Positions 54,833-61,912 are shown, counted from the stretch's first letter. The stretch is DNA of 64,000 bases from Lentibacillus sp. CBA3610 (GCF_013373365.1 NZ_CP035925.1:1364001-1428000), one strand, 5' to 3'. Numbers and translations: made by a program. The notes: generated from the sequence alone by a model not told the origin.

Positions 54833-55000
54833 ATTGGGCCACTTAATCTCCACCTTTCAAACTGAATGGAGTATAGCATTCCCTTGCAGGACCTGTTCTA
54901 ATGCCTGTAACCGTTTCTGCTGCCGTCCTACCATTTCAACTGCTGTTCAACCGATTGTTGCCATCTAGCTTTCCTTGATTTGCTCCAATGAAAAGCCCAT
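54833..55000 (-). pseudogene. MerR-family fragment fused to a nucleotidyltransferase stub
   Basis: Minus-strand frames give YMGFSLEQIKES, stop, then QQSVEQQLEM-like and QKRLQALEQVLQGN, which match the helix region of the MerR regulator at 36203 (YMGFSLEQIKDIMENS, QESIQQQLELIKREQ, ERLQTLEQALLG). Only this segment of a MerR gene is present. Confidence 0.6.
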
Positions 55001-55183
55001 ATATAAAGATCCCCTTATATAAATACTATGAATTTCCCTTGGTAAAACATAAAGGCAGCTCTCTTTTATTCGCTGGATTGCTAATTGAAATTTATGATTA
55101 ATTTTTTCAGAATCAGACTCGTTTATTATGTAGCCTTTGTCATCCAAGGAACATAAGGATCCTATTTCTCTAATCTCGGTCAT
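54965..55183 (-). CDS. Chimeric short ORF: nucleotidyltransferase N-terminus joined to MerR segment
   Basis: 72 codons from an ATG with GGGGGA upstream. The first 60 residues (MTEIREIGSLCSLDDKGYII, REIHSIYIRGSLY) look like the start of an ANT-type nucleotidyltransferase up to its GS motif (IRGS), then MGFSLEQIKES comes from a MerR-type gene and a stop follows. The join lies near 55010 at a TATATGGG-type sequence shared by both. Probably non-functional. Confidence 0.55.
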   Translation of the reverse strand: MTEIREIGSLCSLDDKGYIINESDSEKINHKFQLAIQRIKESCLYVLPREIHSIYIRGSLYMGFSLEQIKES

Positions 55184-55218
55184 TATATAAAATCCCCCAT
55201 TTCTTTTGTTGATTGTGT

Positions 55219-55290
55219 TTATTCGAAAATATGGCCCTATGATGCAACATTGGTACAATACTTATTAGAGATAAGCTCCCGTTAGCTTAA
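55219..55290 (-). repeat. Cassette-boundary repeat CBR34 (long form)
   Basis: TTTATTCGAAAATATGGCCC, TATGATGCAACATTGG, CTTATTAGAGATA, AGCTCCCGTTAGCTTAAT. Its right end contains the stop of the gene at 55282. Closest to CBR19 in the middle part. Confidence 0.75.
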
Positions 55291-55866
55291 TACAGTTGGA
55301 ATATGCTGAACCTTTATCTGATTCCAATTCGATGTCCAATTCTTCTTCAATATCCGTTTTTCATAAACTGCTGCACGTTCCTTGGTCTCTGCGAAAAATG
55401 CAGTTGGCTTTACTATCATATTTAGAACATCATCGACCCCATGGGGGGCAGCCAATACCAAGTTGTCATGTTCATCTAGCTTAACCCCCAAAGCCGTTGC
55501 TGTCTCTGGAAATTTTGATATGGCATCAACAGAGGATGAATAAGGGGAAATATTATTGGCAAGGTGCATTCTAGCCTCATCCTTTACAGACCAAGGCTCA
55601 TTAGGACAAAAACTTAACAGCCTTTGCTCAAGTTCCTTTTCTTTATCCTCATCTGTATTTGTATCATCAAAATAGATTACATCAATATCGGGCGTGGTTG
55701 TCTTTTTATCAAATTCGTGTAAAGTATCCCAAACCTTCGACCGAACAAAACCAGCGCAGACCCACCAATCTGGTAAATTTAACGATTTTGCCATGACCAA
55801 AATATTCGTCATCCAATCATCTTCACCAATTAACTTTAATATATCAAGCTCGTTTTTTAGTTCCAT
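55282..55866 (-). CDS. Nucleotidyltransferase-family protein (COG3575 type), copy B
   Basis: About 194 residues, paralogue of 28196-28780: LPDWWVCAGFVRSKVWDTLH, PDIDVIYFDDTNTDEDKEKE, EARMHLANNISPYSSSVDAI and SKFPETATALGVKLDEHDNL. Roughly three quarters of residues appear identical. GGGGGC before the ATG at 55866 marks the start (an ATG at 55878 precedes the ribosome binding site). The stop TAA lies in CBR34. Substrate unknown. Confidence 0.85.
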   Translation of the reverse strand: MELKNELDILKLIGEDDWMTNILVMAKSLNLPDWWVCAGFVRSKVWDTLHEFDKKTTTPDIDVIYFDDTNTDEDKEKELEQRLLSFCPNEPWSVKDEARMHLANNISPYSSSVDAISKFPETATALGVKLDEHDNLVLAAPHGVDDVLNMIVKPTAFFAETKERAAVYEKRILKKNWTSNWNQIKVQHIPTVLS

Positions 55867-55891
55867 GCTAGCCCCCATTTTCTTTCTTCGC

Positions 55892-55965
55892 TATGCCGCA
55901 AAATGGGCCTACAATGGCAAACTGGACGCTGCCCTTTATTCCGGAAGCGCGCCCGATTGAGGAGT
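55892..55965 (-). repeat. Cassette-boundary repeat CBR35 (long form, near consensus)
   Basis: TATGCCGCAAAATGGGCC, TACAATGGCAAACTGGACGC, CCCTTTATTCCGGAAG, CGCGCCCGATTGAGGAG. Confidence 0.85.
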
Positions 55966-55991
55966 ATTCCTCTTAATCTCCGCCTTAAAAA

Positions 55992-56243
55992 TCACTTTTG
56001 ATTTTTAGTAATTTTCATTGCCCCAAATATAAATAAAATCAAACCTAAAGCCAATAAAAATCCAACATAGAAGTTGTCAAAAAGGCCCGGCATTTCTAAA
56101 GGACCGTAAGAACCATTTTCATTCAATTGGATTGAAAAAACTTCAATACCGTATAGGAAAGCCGCAATAAACCTTTCGAAAGTAAATAAAATTCCACTCA
56201 ATGCTATTAATCCAATTCCTGAAAAGAAACTAACCTTCCCCAT
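55992..56243 (-). CDS. Small membrane protein with two helices
   Basis: 83 residues: SFFSGIGLIALSGILFTFER and NFYVGFLLALGLILFIFGAM with a polar loop (IQLNENGSYGPLEMP) that would face outside. GGCGGGAG precedes the ATG. No family recognised. Between CBR35 and CBR36. Confidence 0.7.
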   Translation of the reverse strand: MGKVSFFSGIGLIALSGILFTFERFIAAFLYGIEVFSIQLNENGSYGPLEMPGLFDNFYVGFLLALGLILFIFGAMKITKNQK

Positions 56244-56279
56244 TTATCTCCCGCCTTTATCTCTGTTGTATTGTTACTT

Positions 56280-56341
56280 TTTCAACTGTCTGGACACCAA
56301 AAGGAGCAGCCTTATTCGATTAGTGCGCCCGATTGTTTAAG
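56280..56341 (-). repeat. Cassette-boundary repeat CBR36
   Basis: TTTCAACTGTCTGGACACC, GAGCAGCCTTATTCGATTA, GTGCGCCCGATTGTTTAAG. Lies about 40 bases beyond the merA stop. Confidence 0.75.
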
Positions 56342-56379
56342 TGTATTCATTCACATAAAGCACCTATAAAATCAGAACT

Positions 56380-58044
56380 TTACCCTGCGCAACAAGATAA
56401 TTTTGAAACATCTTTATCAAATGTAAGAGCAGCTAGCCTTAGCCCTTCAGCCATTGTTAAATATGGTGCAAGGCTATCTTTTAAATCATCCACGGTTAAG
56501 CCATGCTTTACTACTAGCGAAGCTGCATAAATTACATCTCCTGCATTTTCAGATACAATATGAACCCCAAGAACTTTTAATGTTTTAGCATCAGCAACAA
56601 TCTTAAATACACCAATCGTTTCATGATTTACTAATGCCCTTGGAACGGCGTCTAGAGATAATACCGATGTTTTTACTTCATAGCCTTTTTCATTTGCTAG
56701 TTCTTCAGTTAACCCAACTGTTGCAATCGATGGATTTATAAACGTGACAGCAGGTATAACGGATAAATTTAATTTTTTATTTAACCCACCTATCGCATTA
56801 TCAGCAACAATTCCACCTATATAGGCTGCTACATAGACAAATTGAGGTCCCAATGTTACATCTCCTGCTGCATAAATCTTCTCATTACTTGTTCTAGCAT
56901 ATTCATTTATCTGGACTTCGTTTCGTTTTCCGACTTCAATCCCTACTGCACTTAAATTTAAAGAATCCGTATTTGGTTTTCTTCCTGTTGCAACAAGTAC
57001 ATGCTCTGATTCCACGACTTTTTTCTTACCATCTACCGTTATATTAACCTTTTTTATCTCTCCAACTTGTTCTACACGATCATAAGTTACCTCTTTAATA
57101 AGGTTTATACCCTGTTCGATTAAGACTCTTTCTACAGCTTCCGAAATTTCTGGGTCATACTCTTTTAAAAGGCAATCACTTCTTTGAATAAGCGTGACTT
57201 CTGAACCTAAATTATGAAATAGTTGTCCAAGTTCCAAACCGATATAGCCTGTACCAATAACTGTTAATCGTTTAGGCACCTTTTTTAATTCGAGTAGTGT
57301 TGTACTTGTTAGATAATCCACTTCTTCTAGTCCTGAAATTGTTGGTATAGCTGGCGAAGCACCTGTTGCAATTAAAAAGCGTTTTGCAGAAAGTTTCTCC
57401 CCATTTACTTCAACTGTATTTTCATCAACAAACTTAGCTTCACCTTTTATTAAATCAATGCCATATTCATCAATTAAATCTATATATTTTTGATTTCGAA
57501 GTCCGCTAACTAATTCATCCTTTTGACTCACCAAAGAGGCTAAATTGATTTCCCCAGCAGATGTTTGTAAACCTGTGAACGGATTTACTTTTGCTAAATG
57601 ATTGATTTCTCCTGCTCTAAGAAGTGTTTTTGATGGAACACAGCCAATATTTACACAAGTTCCTCCAACTATCTCACGTTCAATCATTCCCACTTTTGCC
57701 CCATATTCAGTTGATTTAATAGCCGCAGAAAAAGCTGCCCCTCCTGAACCGATTATGAGTAAATCATAATCATCTTTGTTGTCTAACTCGATACTTTTTA
57801 AGTCCTGTAATGAAATTTTTTCTATTTCTTCTATTTCTTCTATTTCTTCTGGTTGATAATTTGTTTGCCGAATTGCCTGTCTTACATTTTCAGCATTAAC
57901 ATCATCTGGTAATTCAAATACCGATTCACCACATTTAAAACTGGTTTCGATATTTTTAGCACCTATGCTTGTTAATGCAGCATCAATATGTTGTTCACAT
58001 CCTGTACAGGTCATTCCATTGATTTTAACACGATATTTTTTCAC
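56380..58044 (-). CDS. merA: Mercuric reductase MerA with one N-terminal HMA domain
   Basis: 554 residues from a GTG after GAGGAGG. HMA metal-binding domain with [12 protein letters not shown] (residues 9-20), a Glu-rich linker ([11 protein letters not shown]) encoded by a nine-base tandem repeat, FAD motif [15 protein letters not shown], redox pair [21 protein letters not shown] motif [13 protein letters not shown], and the C-terminal vicinal pair SCCAG that hands over Hg(II). Reduces Hg(II) to volatile Hg(0) in the cytosol. Co-transcribed with merR upstream (38-base gap). Confidence 0.96.
   Translation of the reverse strand: MKKYRVKINGMTCTGCEQHIDAALTSIGAKNIETSFKCGESVFELPDDVNAENVRQAIRQTNYQPEEIEEIEEIEKISLQDLKSIELDNKDDYDLLIIGSGGAAFSAAIKSTEYGAKVGMIEREIVGGTCVNIGCVPSKTLLRAGEINHLAKVNPFTGLQTSAGEINLASLVSQKDELVSGLRNQKYIDLIDEYGIDLIKGEAKFVDENTVEVNGEKLSAKRFLIATGASPAIPTISGLEEVDYLTSTTLLELKKVPKRLTVIGTGYIGLELGQLFHNLGSEVTLIQRSDCLLKEYDPEISEAVERVLIEQGINLIKEVTYDRVEQVGEIKKVNITVDGKKKVVESEHVLVATGRKPNTDSLNLSAVGIEVGKRNEVQINEYARTSNEKIYAAGDVTLGPQFVYVAAYIGGIVADNAIGGLNKKLNLSVIPAVTFINPSIATVGLTEELANEKGYEVKTSVLSLDAVPRALVNHETIGVFKIVADAKTLKVLGVHIVSENAGDVIYAASLVVKHGLTVDDLKDSLAPYLTMAEGLRLAALTFDKDVSKLSCCAG
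57818..57852. repeat. Nine-base tandem repeat inside merA
   Basis: TTCTATTTC occurs in about three tandem copies on the plus strand, coding the EIEEIEEIE linker between the HMA and reductase domains. Copy-number changes would keep frame, so linker length may vary. Confidence 0.8.
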
Positions 58045-58082
58045 TATTTCTTCCTCCTCTATCTATAAAATCTATAGTACCC

Positions 58083-58481
58083 TCAATCAAATATTAACGA
58101 TTCAATAATAGGACATTGATTTATTGCCTTTTGATCTGGACATCGACTTTTTAAATCCTTTAACATTGACTCAATACGCTTTAAGTCTACAATTTGTTCT
58201 TGAATTTCTATTTCTTCTTTTGATACAAATTCAAATATATTTTTGCAACGAATTTCATCGTTATCAACAACACCAAGTAATTTATAGATTTCACTCAATG
58301 AAAAGCCCAGGTCTTGCAGTCTTTTGATAAATTTTACACGCTTAACATCGTCATCCGAATATATCCTATAACCTGTATTGATTCGGGAAGGTTCTTTTAA
58401 TAATGCTTTTTGTTCGTAATATCTAATCGTCTCTTTATTTACACCACACTTTTCTGCAAATACTTTAATTCGGTAACTCAA
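58083..58481 (-). CDS. merR: Mercury-responsive regulator MerR
   Basis: About 132 residues from a TTG (58481) after AGAGGTGA; the ATG at 58502 overlaps the -10 box and is excluded. HTH and wing: FAEKCGVNKETIRYYEQKAL, RINTGYRIYSDDDVKRVKFI, then a long dimer helix and three Cys in MerR spacing (EIRCKNIFEF, SRCPDQKAINQCPII) that bind Hg(II) across the dimer. Represses merRA without Hg and activates it with Hg. Confidence 0.94.
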   Translation of the reverse strand: MSYRIKVFAEKCGVNKETIRYYEQKALLKEPSRINTGYRIYSDDDVKRVKFIKRLQDLGFSLSEIYKLLGVVDNDEIRCKNIFEFVSKEEIEIQEQIVDLKRIESMLKDLKSRCPDQKAINQCPIIESLIFD

Positions 58482-58501
58482 ATTATTCACCTCTATAAAC
58501 A

Positions 58502-58532
58502 TAATAAATCGTGTATCTTAGTACACGGTCAA
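58502..58532 (-). promoter_or_regulatory. mer promoter/operator
   Basis: Minus-strand -35 TTGACC (58532-58527) and -10 TTATTA (58507-58502) are separated by 19 bases, the MerR-type spacing, which holds the dyad CGTGTA...TACACG. It lies directly upstream of merR and drives merR-merA. Confidence 0.85.
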
Positions 58533-58552
58533 GTATAATATTAAATTTCTCT

Positions 58553-58624
58553 TCTTCAAGTATCTGGCCCTTATGTGCGATATTGCGATATTACTTTTTA
58601 GAGAATAGCGCCCTTTTGATGCAT
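58553..58624 (-). repeat. Cassette-boundary repeat CBR37 (long form)
   Basis: CTTCAAGTATCTGGCCC, TATGTGCGATATTGCG, TACTTTTTAGAGAATA, GCGCCCTTTTGATGC. Borders the mer module on its upstream side, so mer lies between CBR36 and CBR37. Confidence 0.75.
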
Positions 58625-58693
58625 TAACATTCTTGTAAATCTGCATCTAAGTTATTTTATCATACTGTTTCTCCACCGATAATTAGATTGTCT

Positions 58694-58909
58694 TTACCAT
58701 TCACCTGATATATCAGTTTTCAATTCCTTATAGGCTAATAAAAAATTCTTATAGGTTTCCTGCCCAAAACGGTTTTCATCCTCTCCAAATAACTGTTTAA
58801 AAGCTATGTTCTTTGCCTCTTCAGAAGAACATTCATTTGCACTTATAATCAATTTTATATAGGACTTAAAATAATCTTGGGTTAGTGTTCCTCCATGATT
58901 AACGGTCAT
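58694..58909 (-). CDS. Small soluble protein of unknown function
   Basis: 71 residues from an ATG with AAAAGGATG upstream. MTVNHGGTLTQDYFKSYIKL and SSEEAKNIAFKQLFGEDENR: helical and charged. No family recognised. It is the gene nearest to CBR37, downstream of the Cys-rich peptide gene, from which a terminator separates it. Confidence 0.65.
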   Translation of the reverse strand: MTVNHGGTLTQDYFKSYIKLIISANECSSEEAKNIAFKQLFGEDENRFGQETYKNFLLAYKELKTDISGEW

Positions 58910-58956
58910 TGAGAATCATCCTTTTCTACGTCTCCCTGTATAATTTTTTATGAAAA

Positions 58957-58984
58957 GGGATGCCACTTTATTTAAAGGCATCCC
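58957..58984 (-). terminator. Rho-independent terminator of the ars-like module
   Basis: GGGATGCC and GGCATCCC form an eight-base-pair stem around TTTAAATAAAGT, followed on the minus strand by TTTTCATAAAA. Lies just after the Cys-rich peptide gene. Confidence 0.8.
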
Positions 58985-58994
58985 TAATAAGCCA

Positions 58995-59147
58995 CTAGGC
59001 TTCTTTTTGTTGGTTTTCACTGTTCTCTTCTTTTTCACCGCAGCATTTATCGTTTTTAGTTTCTTCAACTTCTTCAATTTCAACGCTGCAACAATCCTTA
59101 TCAGGCTTGGAGAATAGCCTTTTTAGTCCTGATTTTTTCTCTGCCAT
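58995..59147 (-). CDS. Cys-pair small peptide (50 residues) in the arsR/permease module
   Basis: MAEKKSGLKRLFSKPDKDCC then SVEIEEVEETKNDKCCGEKE and a polar end. Two CC pairs, strongly charged, with a near-perfect AAAGGAGGTGAT ribosome binding site. It follows the permease gene after 14 bases. A metal(loid)-chaperone or sensor role is plausible from the vicinal Cys pairs and context, but this is inference; I do not recognise a named family. Confidence 0.75.
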   Translation of the reverse strand: MAEKKSGLKRLFSKPDKDCCSVEIEEVEETKNDKCCGEKEENSENQQKEA

Positions 59148-59161
59148 GCTTATCACCTCCT

Positions 59162-60046
59162 TTAAAGGATAATTTGAAGGATAAATCCTGTACTGATAGC
59201 AACAACCAAAATTGAAGCCACAAACGTAATCACTAATTTCTTTTTAAAAAGCTTACTCAATAGGACAACCTCAGGAATGCTTGCTCCGGCTCCTCCGATT
59301 AAAAGAGCGATAACAGTGCCGATACCCATCCCTTTGCTTACGAGCGCATCACCAATCGGTAAAATGGCCTCTGCTCGTATATACATTGGAATACCGACAA
59401 CAGAAGCAATCGGAATCGTCCAGGGTTTGTCCCCCCCTGCATATTTGGCGATAAAATCTTGCGGGATAAAGTCATAAATGAATGCCCCGATAAAGACCCC
59501 GATTAATAGATAAGGAAGTAAGGGATAAAAGAAGCCCCAAGCATCTTCCAACGCTAGTTTCCATTTGGATTTCCCTTCATTATTGTCTTGACTACTTGCT
59601 TTTCTTACATTCACGTTTTTAACCGAACGATCCAGCCCCAACGCTTTCCAAACAACACCGATTAAAATGGCAAATATGCCGACAATGACGACGTAATAAA
59701 GTGTCAGTTTCCATCCAAGTAACGTCCAAAGTAATATGACAATGACTGGATTCAACAGAGGCGAGGCAATCAAAAATGACATTGACGGACCAAATGGTGC
59801 TTTAGATGATAATAAGCCCGCTAAAATTGGTATTGTTGAACAAGAGCAAAACGGAGTCAAAGCACCTAACCCTGTTCCATATAGATAACCACTCCATTTA
59901 TTGGGTCGATCAAGTATCCTTTTAATCCTGTCCTCTGTAACCATCTGCTGTAGCCAGCTTACCAAGAAGCTGATAAAAATAAATAACACGGTTAATTCCA
60001 TAAAAAGCGTAAAAAATGTTTTTAAAAACTGCAAAAAGCTATCCAT
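59162..60046 (-). CDS. Permease of the DUF318/UPF0718 family (metal(loid) efflux type)
   Basis: About 294 residues, starting at the ATG at 60046 with GGAGGAGGGG upstream. Around eight helices; family hallmarks are GALTPFCSCSTIPILAGLLS (Cys pair CSCS), IASPLLNPVIVILL and a second inverted half with IPMYIRAEAILPIGDALVSK and GGAGASIPEVVLLSKLF. Such permeases are often found with ArsR regulators and implicated in arsenic or other metal(loid) export. Operon: arsR, permease, Cys-pair peptide. Confidence 0.88.
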   Translation of the reverse strand: MDSFLQFLKTFFTLFMELTVLFIFISFLVSWLQQMVTEDRIKRILDRPNKWSGYLYGTGLGALTPFCSCSTIPILAGLLSSKAPFGPSMSFLIASPLLNPVIVILLWTLLGWKLTLYYVVIVGIFAILIGVVWKALGLDRSVKNVNVRKASSQDNNEGKSKWKLALEDAWGFFYPLLPYLLIGVFIGAFIYDFIPQDFIAKYAGGDKPWTIPIASVVGIPMYIRAEAILPIGDALVSKGMGIGTVIALLIGGAGASIPEVVLLSKLFKKKLVITFVASILVVAISTGFILQIIL

Positions 60047-60071
60047 TCTATCCCCTCCTCCTTCTTTATAA

Positions 60072-60087
60072 ATCAAATTAAGTTGAT
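60072..60087. promoter_or_regulatory. ArsR-type operator A1
   Basis: ATCAAATTAAGTTGAT, a 16-base dyad of the ATCAA-N6-TTGAT type, just upstream of the permease gene. Confidence 0.55.
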
Positions 60088-60093
60088 ATATAA

Positions 60094-60109
60094 ATCAAAT
60101 TTATTTGAT
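60094..60109. promoter_or_regulatory. ArsR-type operator A2
   Basis: ATCAAATTTATTTGAT, dyad with arms ATCAAAT/ATTTGAT, 22 bases centre-to-centre from A1, between arsR and the permease gene. Confidence 0.6.
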
Positions 60110-60128
60110 GTTTAGTTTAAAAATTTTT

Positions 60129-60446
60129 TTATTTTTTCTCTGGATAAAAAATACAGCATAACTCTTCTGACAATAGCCCCCTTACTTCCTCCTCATTTAA
60201 ACGATAATAGTTCCAAGTACCAATCTTTTCTCTCTCGATTAGATTAACATCAAGTAAAATCTTCAGATGATAAGATAATTTTGATTGAGATAAACCAATA
60301 ATTTCAGTTAAATCACAAACACATATCTGCCCTTTTTGATTTAACTCATACATAATCTTCAGGCGAAGCTGATCAGACAAGGCTTTGAATTTTGCTTCAT
60401 ACGTCCTAAACATTTCCTGATTAGCATCACTTATTTTTTTTAGCAT
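60129..60446 (-). CDS. ArsR/SmtB-family repressor
   Basis: About 105 residues from the ATG at 60446 with GGAGTG upstream. Winged helix: FKALSDQLRLKIMYEL, QICVCDLTEIIGLSQSKLSY with HLKILLDVNLIEREK, then WNYYRLNEEEVRGLL and ELCCIFYP. The CVCDL pair in the first recognition-helix region is the ArsR-type thiolate site for As(III)/Sb(III); CC near the C-terminus may add ligands. Four matching dyads lie around it, so it should repress itself and the permease. Confidence 0.9.
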   Translation of the reverse strand: MLKKISDANQEMFRTYEAKFKALSDQLRLKIMYELNQKGQICVCDLTEIIGLSQSKLSYHLKILLDVNLIEREKIGTWNYYRLNEEEVRGLLSEELCCIFYPEKK

Positions 60447-60465
60447 CTCTTTATCACTCCTATAA

Positions 60466-60481
60466 ATCAAAATTATTTGAT
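60466..60481. promoter_or_regulatory. ArsR-type operator B
   Basis: ATCAAAATTATTTGAT, about 20 bases upstream of the arsR start, at promoter position. Confidence 0.65.
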
Positions 60482-60525
60482 TTAATGTTATTGTATTACC
60501 ATCTGTTTTTAATTGCAACCGTTAA

Positions 60526-60541
60526 ATCAAATATTTTTGAT
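60526..60541. promoter_or_regulatory. ArsR-type operator C
   Basis: ATCAAATATTTTTGAT, 60 bases upstream of operator B; same arms. Confidence 0.6.
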
Positions 60542-60565
60542 TAATATTTAACTTAATAATGTAAA

Positions 60566-60607
60566 AGGCGCTTAATCTTATTAGATTAAAGCGCCCATTA
60601 ATTGAAC
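60566..60607 (-). repeat. Cassette-boundary repeat CBR38 (medium form, perfect hairpin)
   Basis: GGCGCTTAATCT, loop TATT, AGATTAAAGCGCC: a 12-base-pair stem with a one-base bulge, then CATTAATTGAAC. The clearest inner hairpin of the family. No T-tract follows in gene direction. Confidence 0.85.
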
Positions 60608-60614
60608 AAAATTT

Positions 60615-61181
60615 CTAATTGGAAGCTTCTGCATCTTTATACGTTTCATCAATTTGCTCTGTATTTTCAATATATTCTTTTTCTTTCGATTCACTCAATA
60701 TCTCCGTAGCCTTCTGGCTTTCTTTTTCTCCCCCTAAAATTTCCCAAACATAGTTATGGTCATTGACGACATCGCTAAAATTACCGTCTTTCCATCTATT
60801 CAAAATGTCTTTATATTCTTCCGCCTTCTCCAAATACTCTGTCTCATCTATTGCATCTAACAACCACTCAATACGCTCATCCGTTATTTCAAAAAAACCC
60901 CATTTATCATCTGCTTTAACTTTTTGATGGGACATCCAATGGATATATTGTAAAATATTGCTTTCCATTATTTGAGACTTGTCTTTTTGATTGCCAAATG
61001 GATTAAGTTCTGGTTCTGTTGCTTCTTTTCCTTCCTTGTTGTTTTCTTCTACTCGTACACTGTCATTATTGTTTTGAGAATTATCTGCTCTGCCGTTATT
61101 AACTTCATCATTATTTAAATTACAGCCATTTAAAAATAGTAGTATCAACGTGAAAATCGTATAACTAGTTACTTTTTTCAC
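60615..61181 (-). CDS. Putative lipoprotein (DUF6241-like)
   Basis: About 188 residues from a GTG (61181) with AGGGAG upstream; the ATG at 61229 precedes that site. Signal VTSYTIFTLILLFLNGC with lipobox LNGC, an Asn/Glu-rich linker, then NPFGNQKDKSQIMESNILQY, IHWMSHQKVKADDKWGFFEI and TDERIEWLLDAI, which I associate with uncharacterised Bacillus DUF6241 proteins. Outer face of the membrane. Between CBR38 and CBR39. Confidence 0.7.
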   Translation of the reverse strand: MKKVTSYTIFTLILLFLNGCNLNNDEVNNGRADNSQNNNDSVRVEENNKEGKEATEPELNPFGNQKDKSQIMESNILQYIHWMSHQKVKADDKWGFFEITDERIEWLLDAIDETEYLEKAEEYKDILNRWKDGNFSDVVNDHNYVWEILGGEKESQKATEILSESKEKEYIENTEQIDETYKDAEASN

Positions 61182-61267
61182 TTCAATTCTCCCTTCATAC
61201 AATATTCTTTTTAACCAATAAATTTCCATAGATAGTATTCCTAAGGTTTTTTACATAGATTACGAAT

Positions 61268-61318
61268 TCGCTATATCGGCGCTAGTTCTTATTAGGGAAT
61301 ATCGCCCGATTATGAAAT
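61268..61318 (-). repeat. Cassette-boundary repeat CBR39 (medium form)
   Basis: TCGCTATATCGGCGC, TAGTTCTTATTAGGGAAT, ATCGCCCGATTATGAAAT. Confidence 0.75.
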
Positions 61319-61382
61319 CTTTATAAATGCTTGTGTGGCAATTTTCTTCTATTAAAAATCCCATTAGCAAGATTTTAATTTC

Positions 61383-61673
61383 TTAACTCGATGTAGCCAT
61401 AGTCATACCAATTTTAAACCCTACAGGAATGGAAGCCCAAGTAAATATAAGTGATATTACAAAAAAAGGTATTAAATCCTTAAAGTACTGAATCAAAACG
61501 AACAAGGCGCCAACTCCCCAAATAACTAGGATGATGAAAAACTCTGGTGCAACAAACGTTTTGTCTGTATAATTTTCCGCAATGGCTCCCCCGGCAAAAA
61601 ATATAGATATCGCTAGGGCAATAAAGCCACTTATTATAAGGTTAACCAGTGCTACTATCTTTCGTCTGCTCAT
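61383..61673 (-). CDS. Small membrane protein, three helices
   Basis: 96 residues: LVNLIISGFIALAISIFFAG, PEFFIILVIWGVGALFVLIQ and PFFVISLIFTWASIPVGFKI. AAAGGGGG precedes the ATG. No family recognised. Last small membrane gene of the array, between CBR39 and CBR40. Confidence 0.7.
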   Translation of the reverse strand: MSRRKIVALVNLIISGFIALAISIFFAGGAIAENYTDKTFVAPEFFIILVIWGVGALFVLIQYFKDLIPFFVISLIFTWASIPVGFKIGMTMATSS

Positions 61674-61812
61674 ACTTTTCCCCCTTTCATTATCTTAGTC
61701 CATCCATATAGTCTAAGTGCATAACATAATTTATCTGAAATTAAATTGTTAACATTCAGCAATTTATTGTTACATTTATTTCTAGTTATAAATACATAGT
61801 AATACAAAAAGT

Positions 61813-61842
61813 TATTCCATTAAATGGCCCGATTGTTGAATA
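61813..61842 (-). repeat. Short-form CBR40
   Basis: TTATTCCATTAAATGGCCC followed directly by GATTGTTGAAT: outer arms fused without middle. Last recognised repeat in the window. Confidence 0.7.
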
Positions 61843-61874
61843 TTATAACATTTTTAGCTTGTTAATAATAACTC

Positions 61875-61912
61875 AAAAAATAACACCGCCAGATTATACT
61901 CCAAGCGGTGTT
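61875..61912 (-). terminator. Terminator overlapping the end of the nuclease gene
   Basis: AACACCGC and GCGGTGTT pair around a 15-base loop followed by ATTTTTT on the minus strand; the stem includes the last codons. The same hairpin is preserved in the remnant at about 10150-10190. Confidence 0.8.

Noticed and set aside
20992..61842. CRISPR array as explanation of the many repeats
   Set aside because: Repeats are separated by whole genes of 200 to several thousand bases, vary in length, and have no uniform 30-40-base spacers or cas genes.
25000..61842. Repeats being ordinary Rho-independent terminators
   Set aside because: Most copies lack a U-tract after the stem in gene direction, the conserved part is much longer than a terminator, both outer arms are conserved, and the orientation stays fixed even next to plus-strand genes. 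Some may still terminate transcription.
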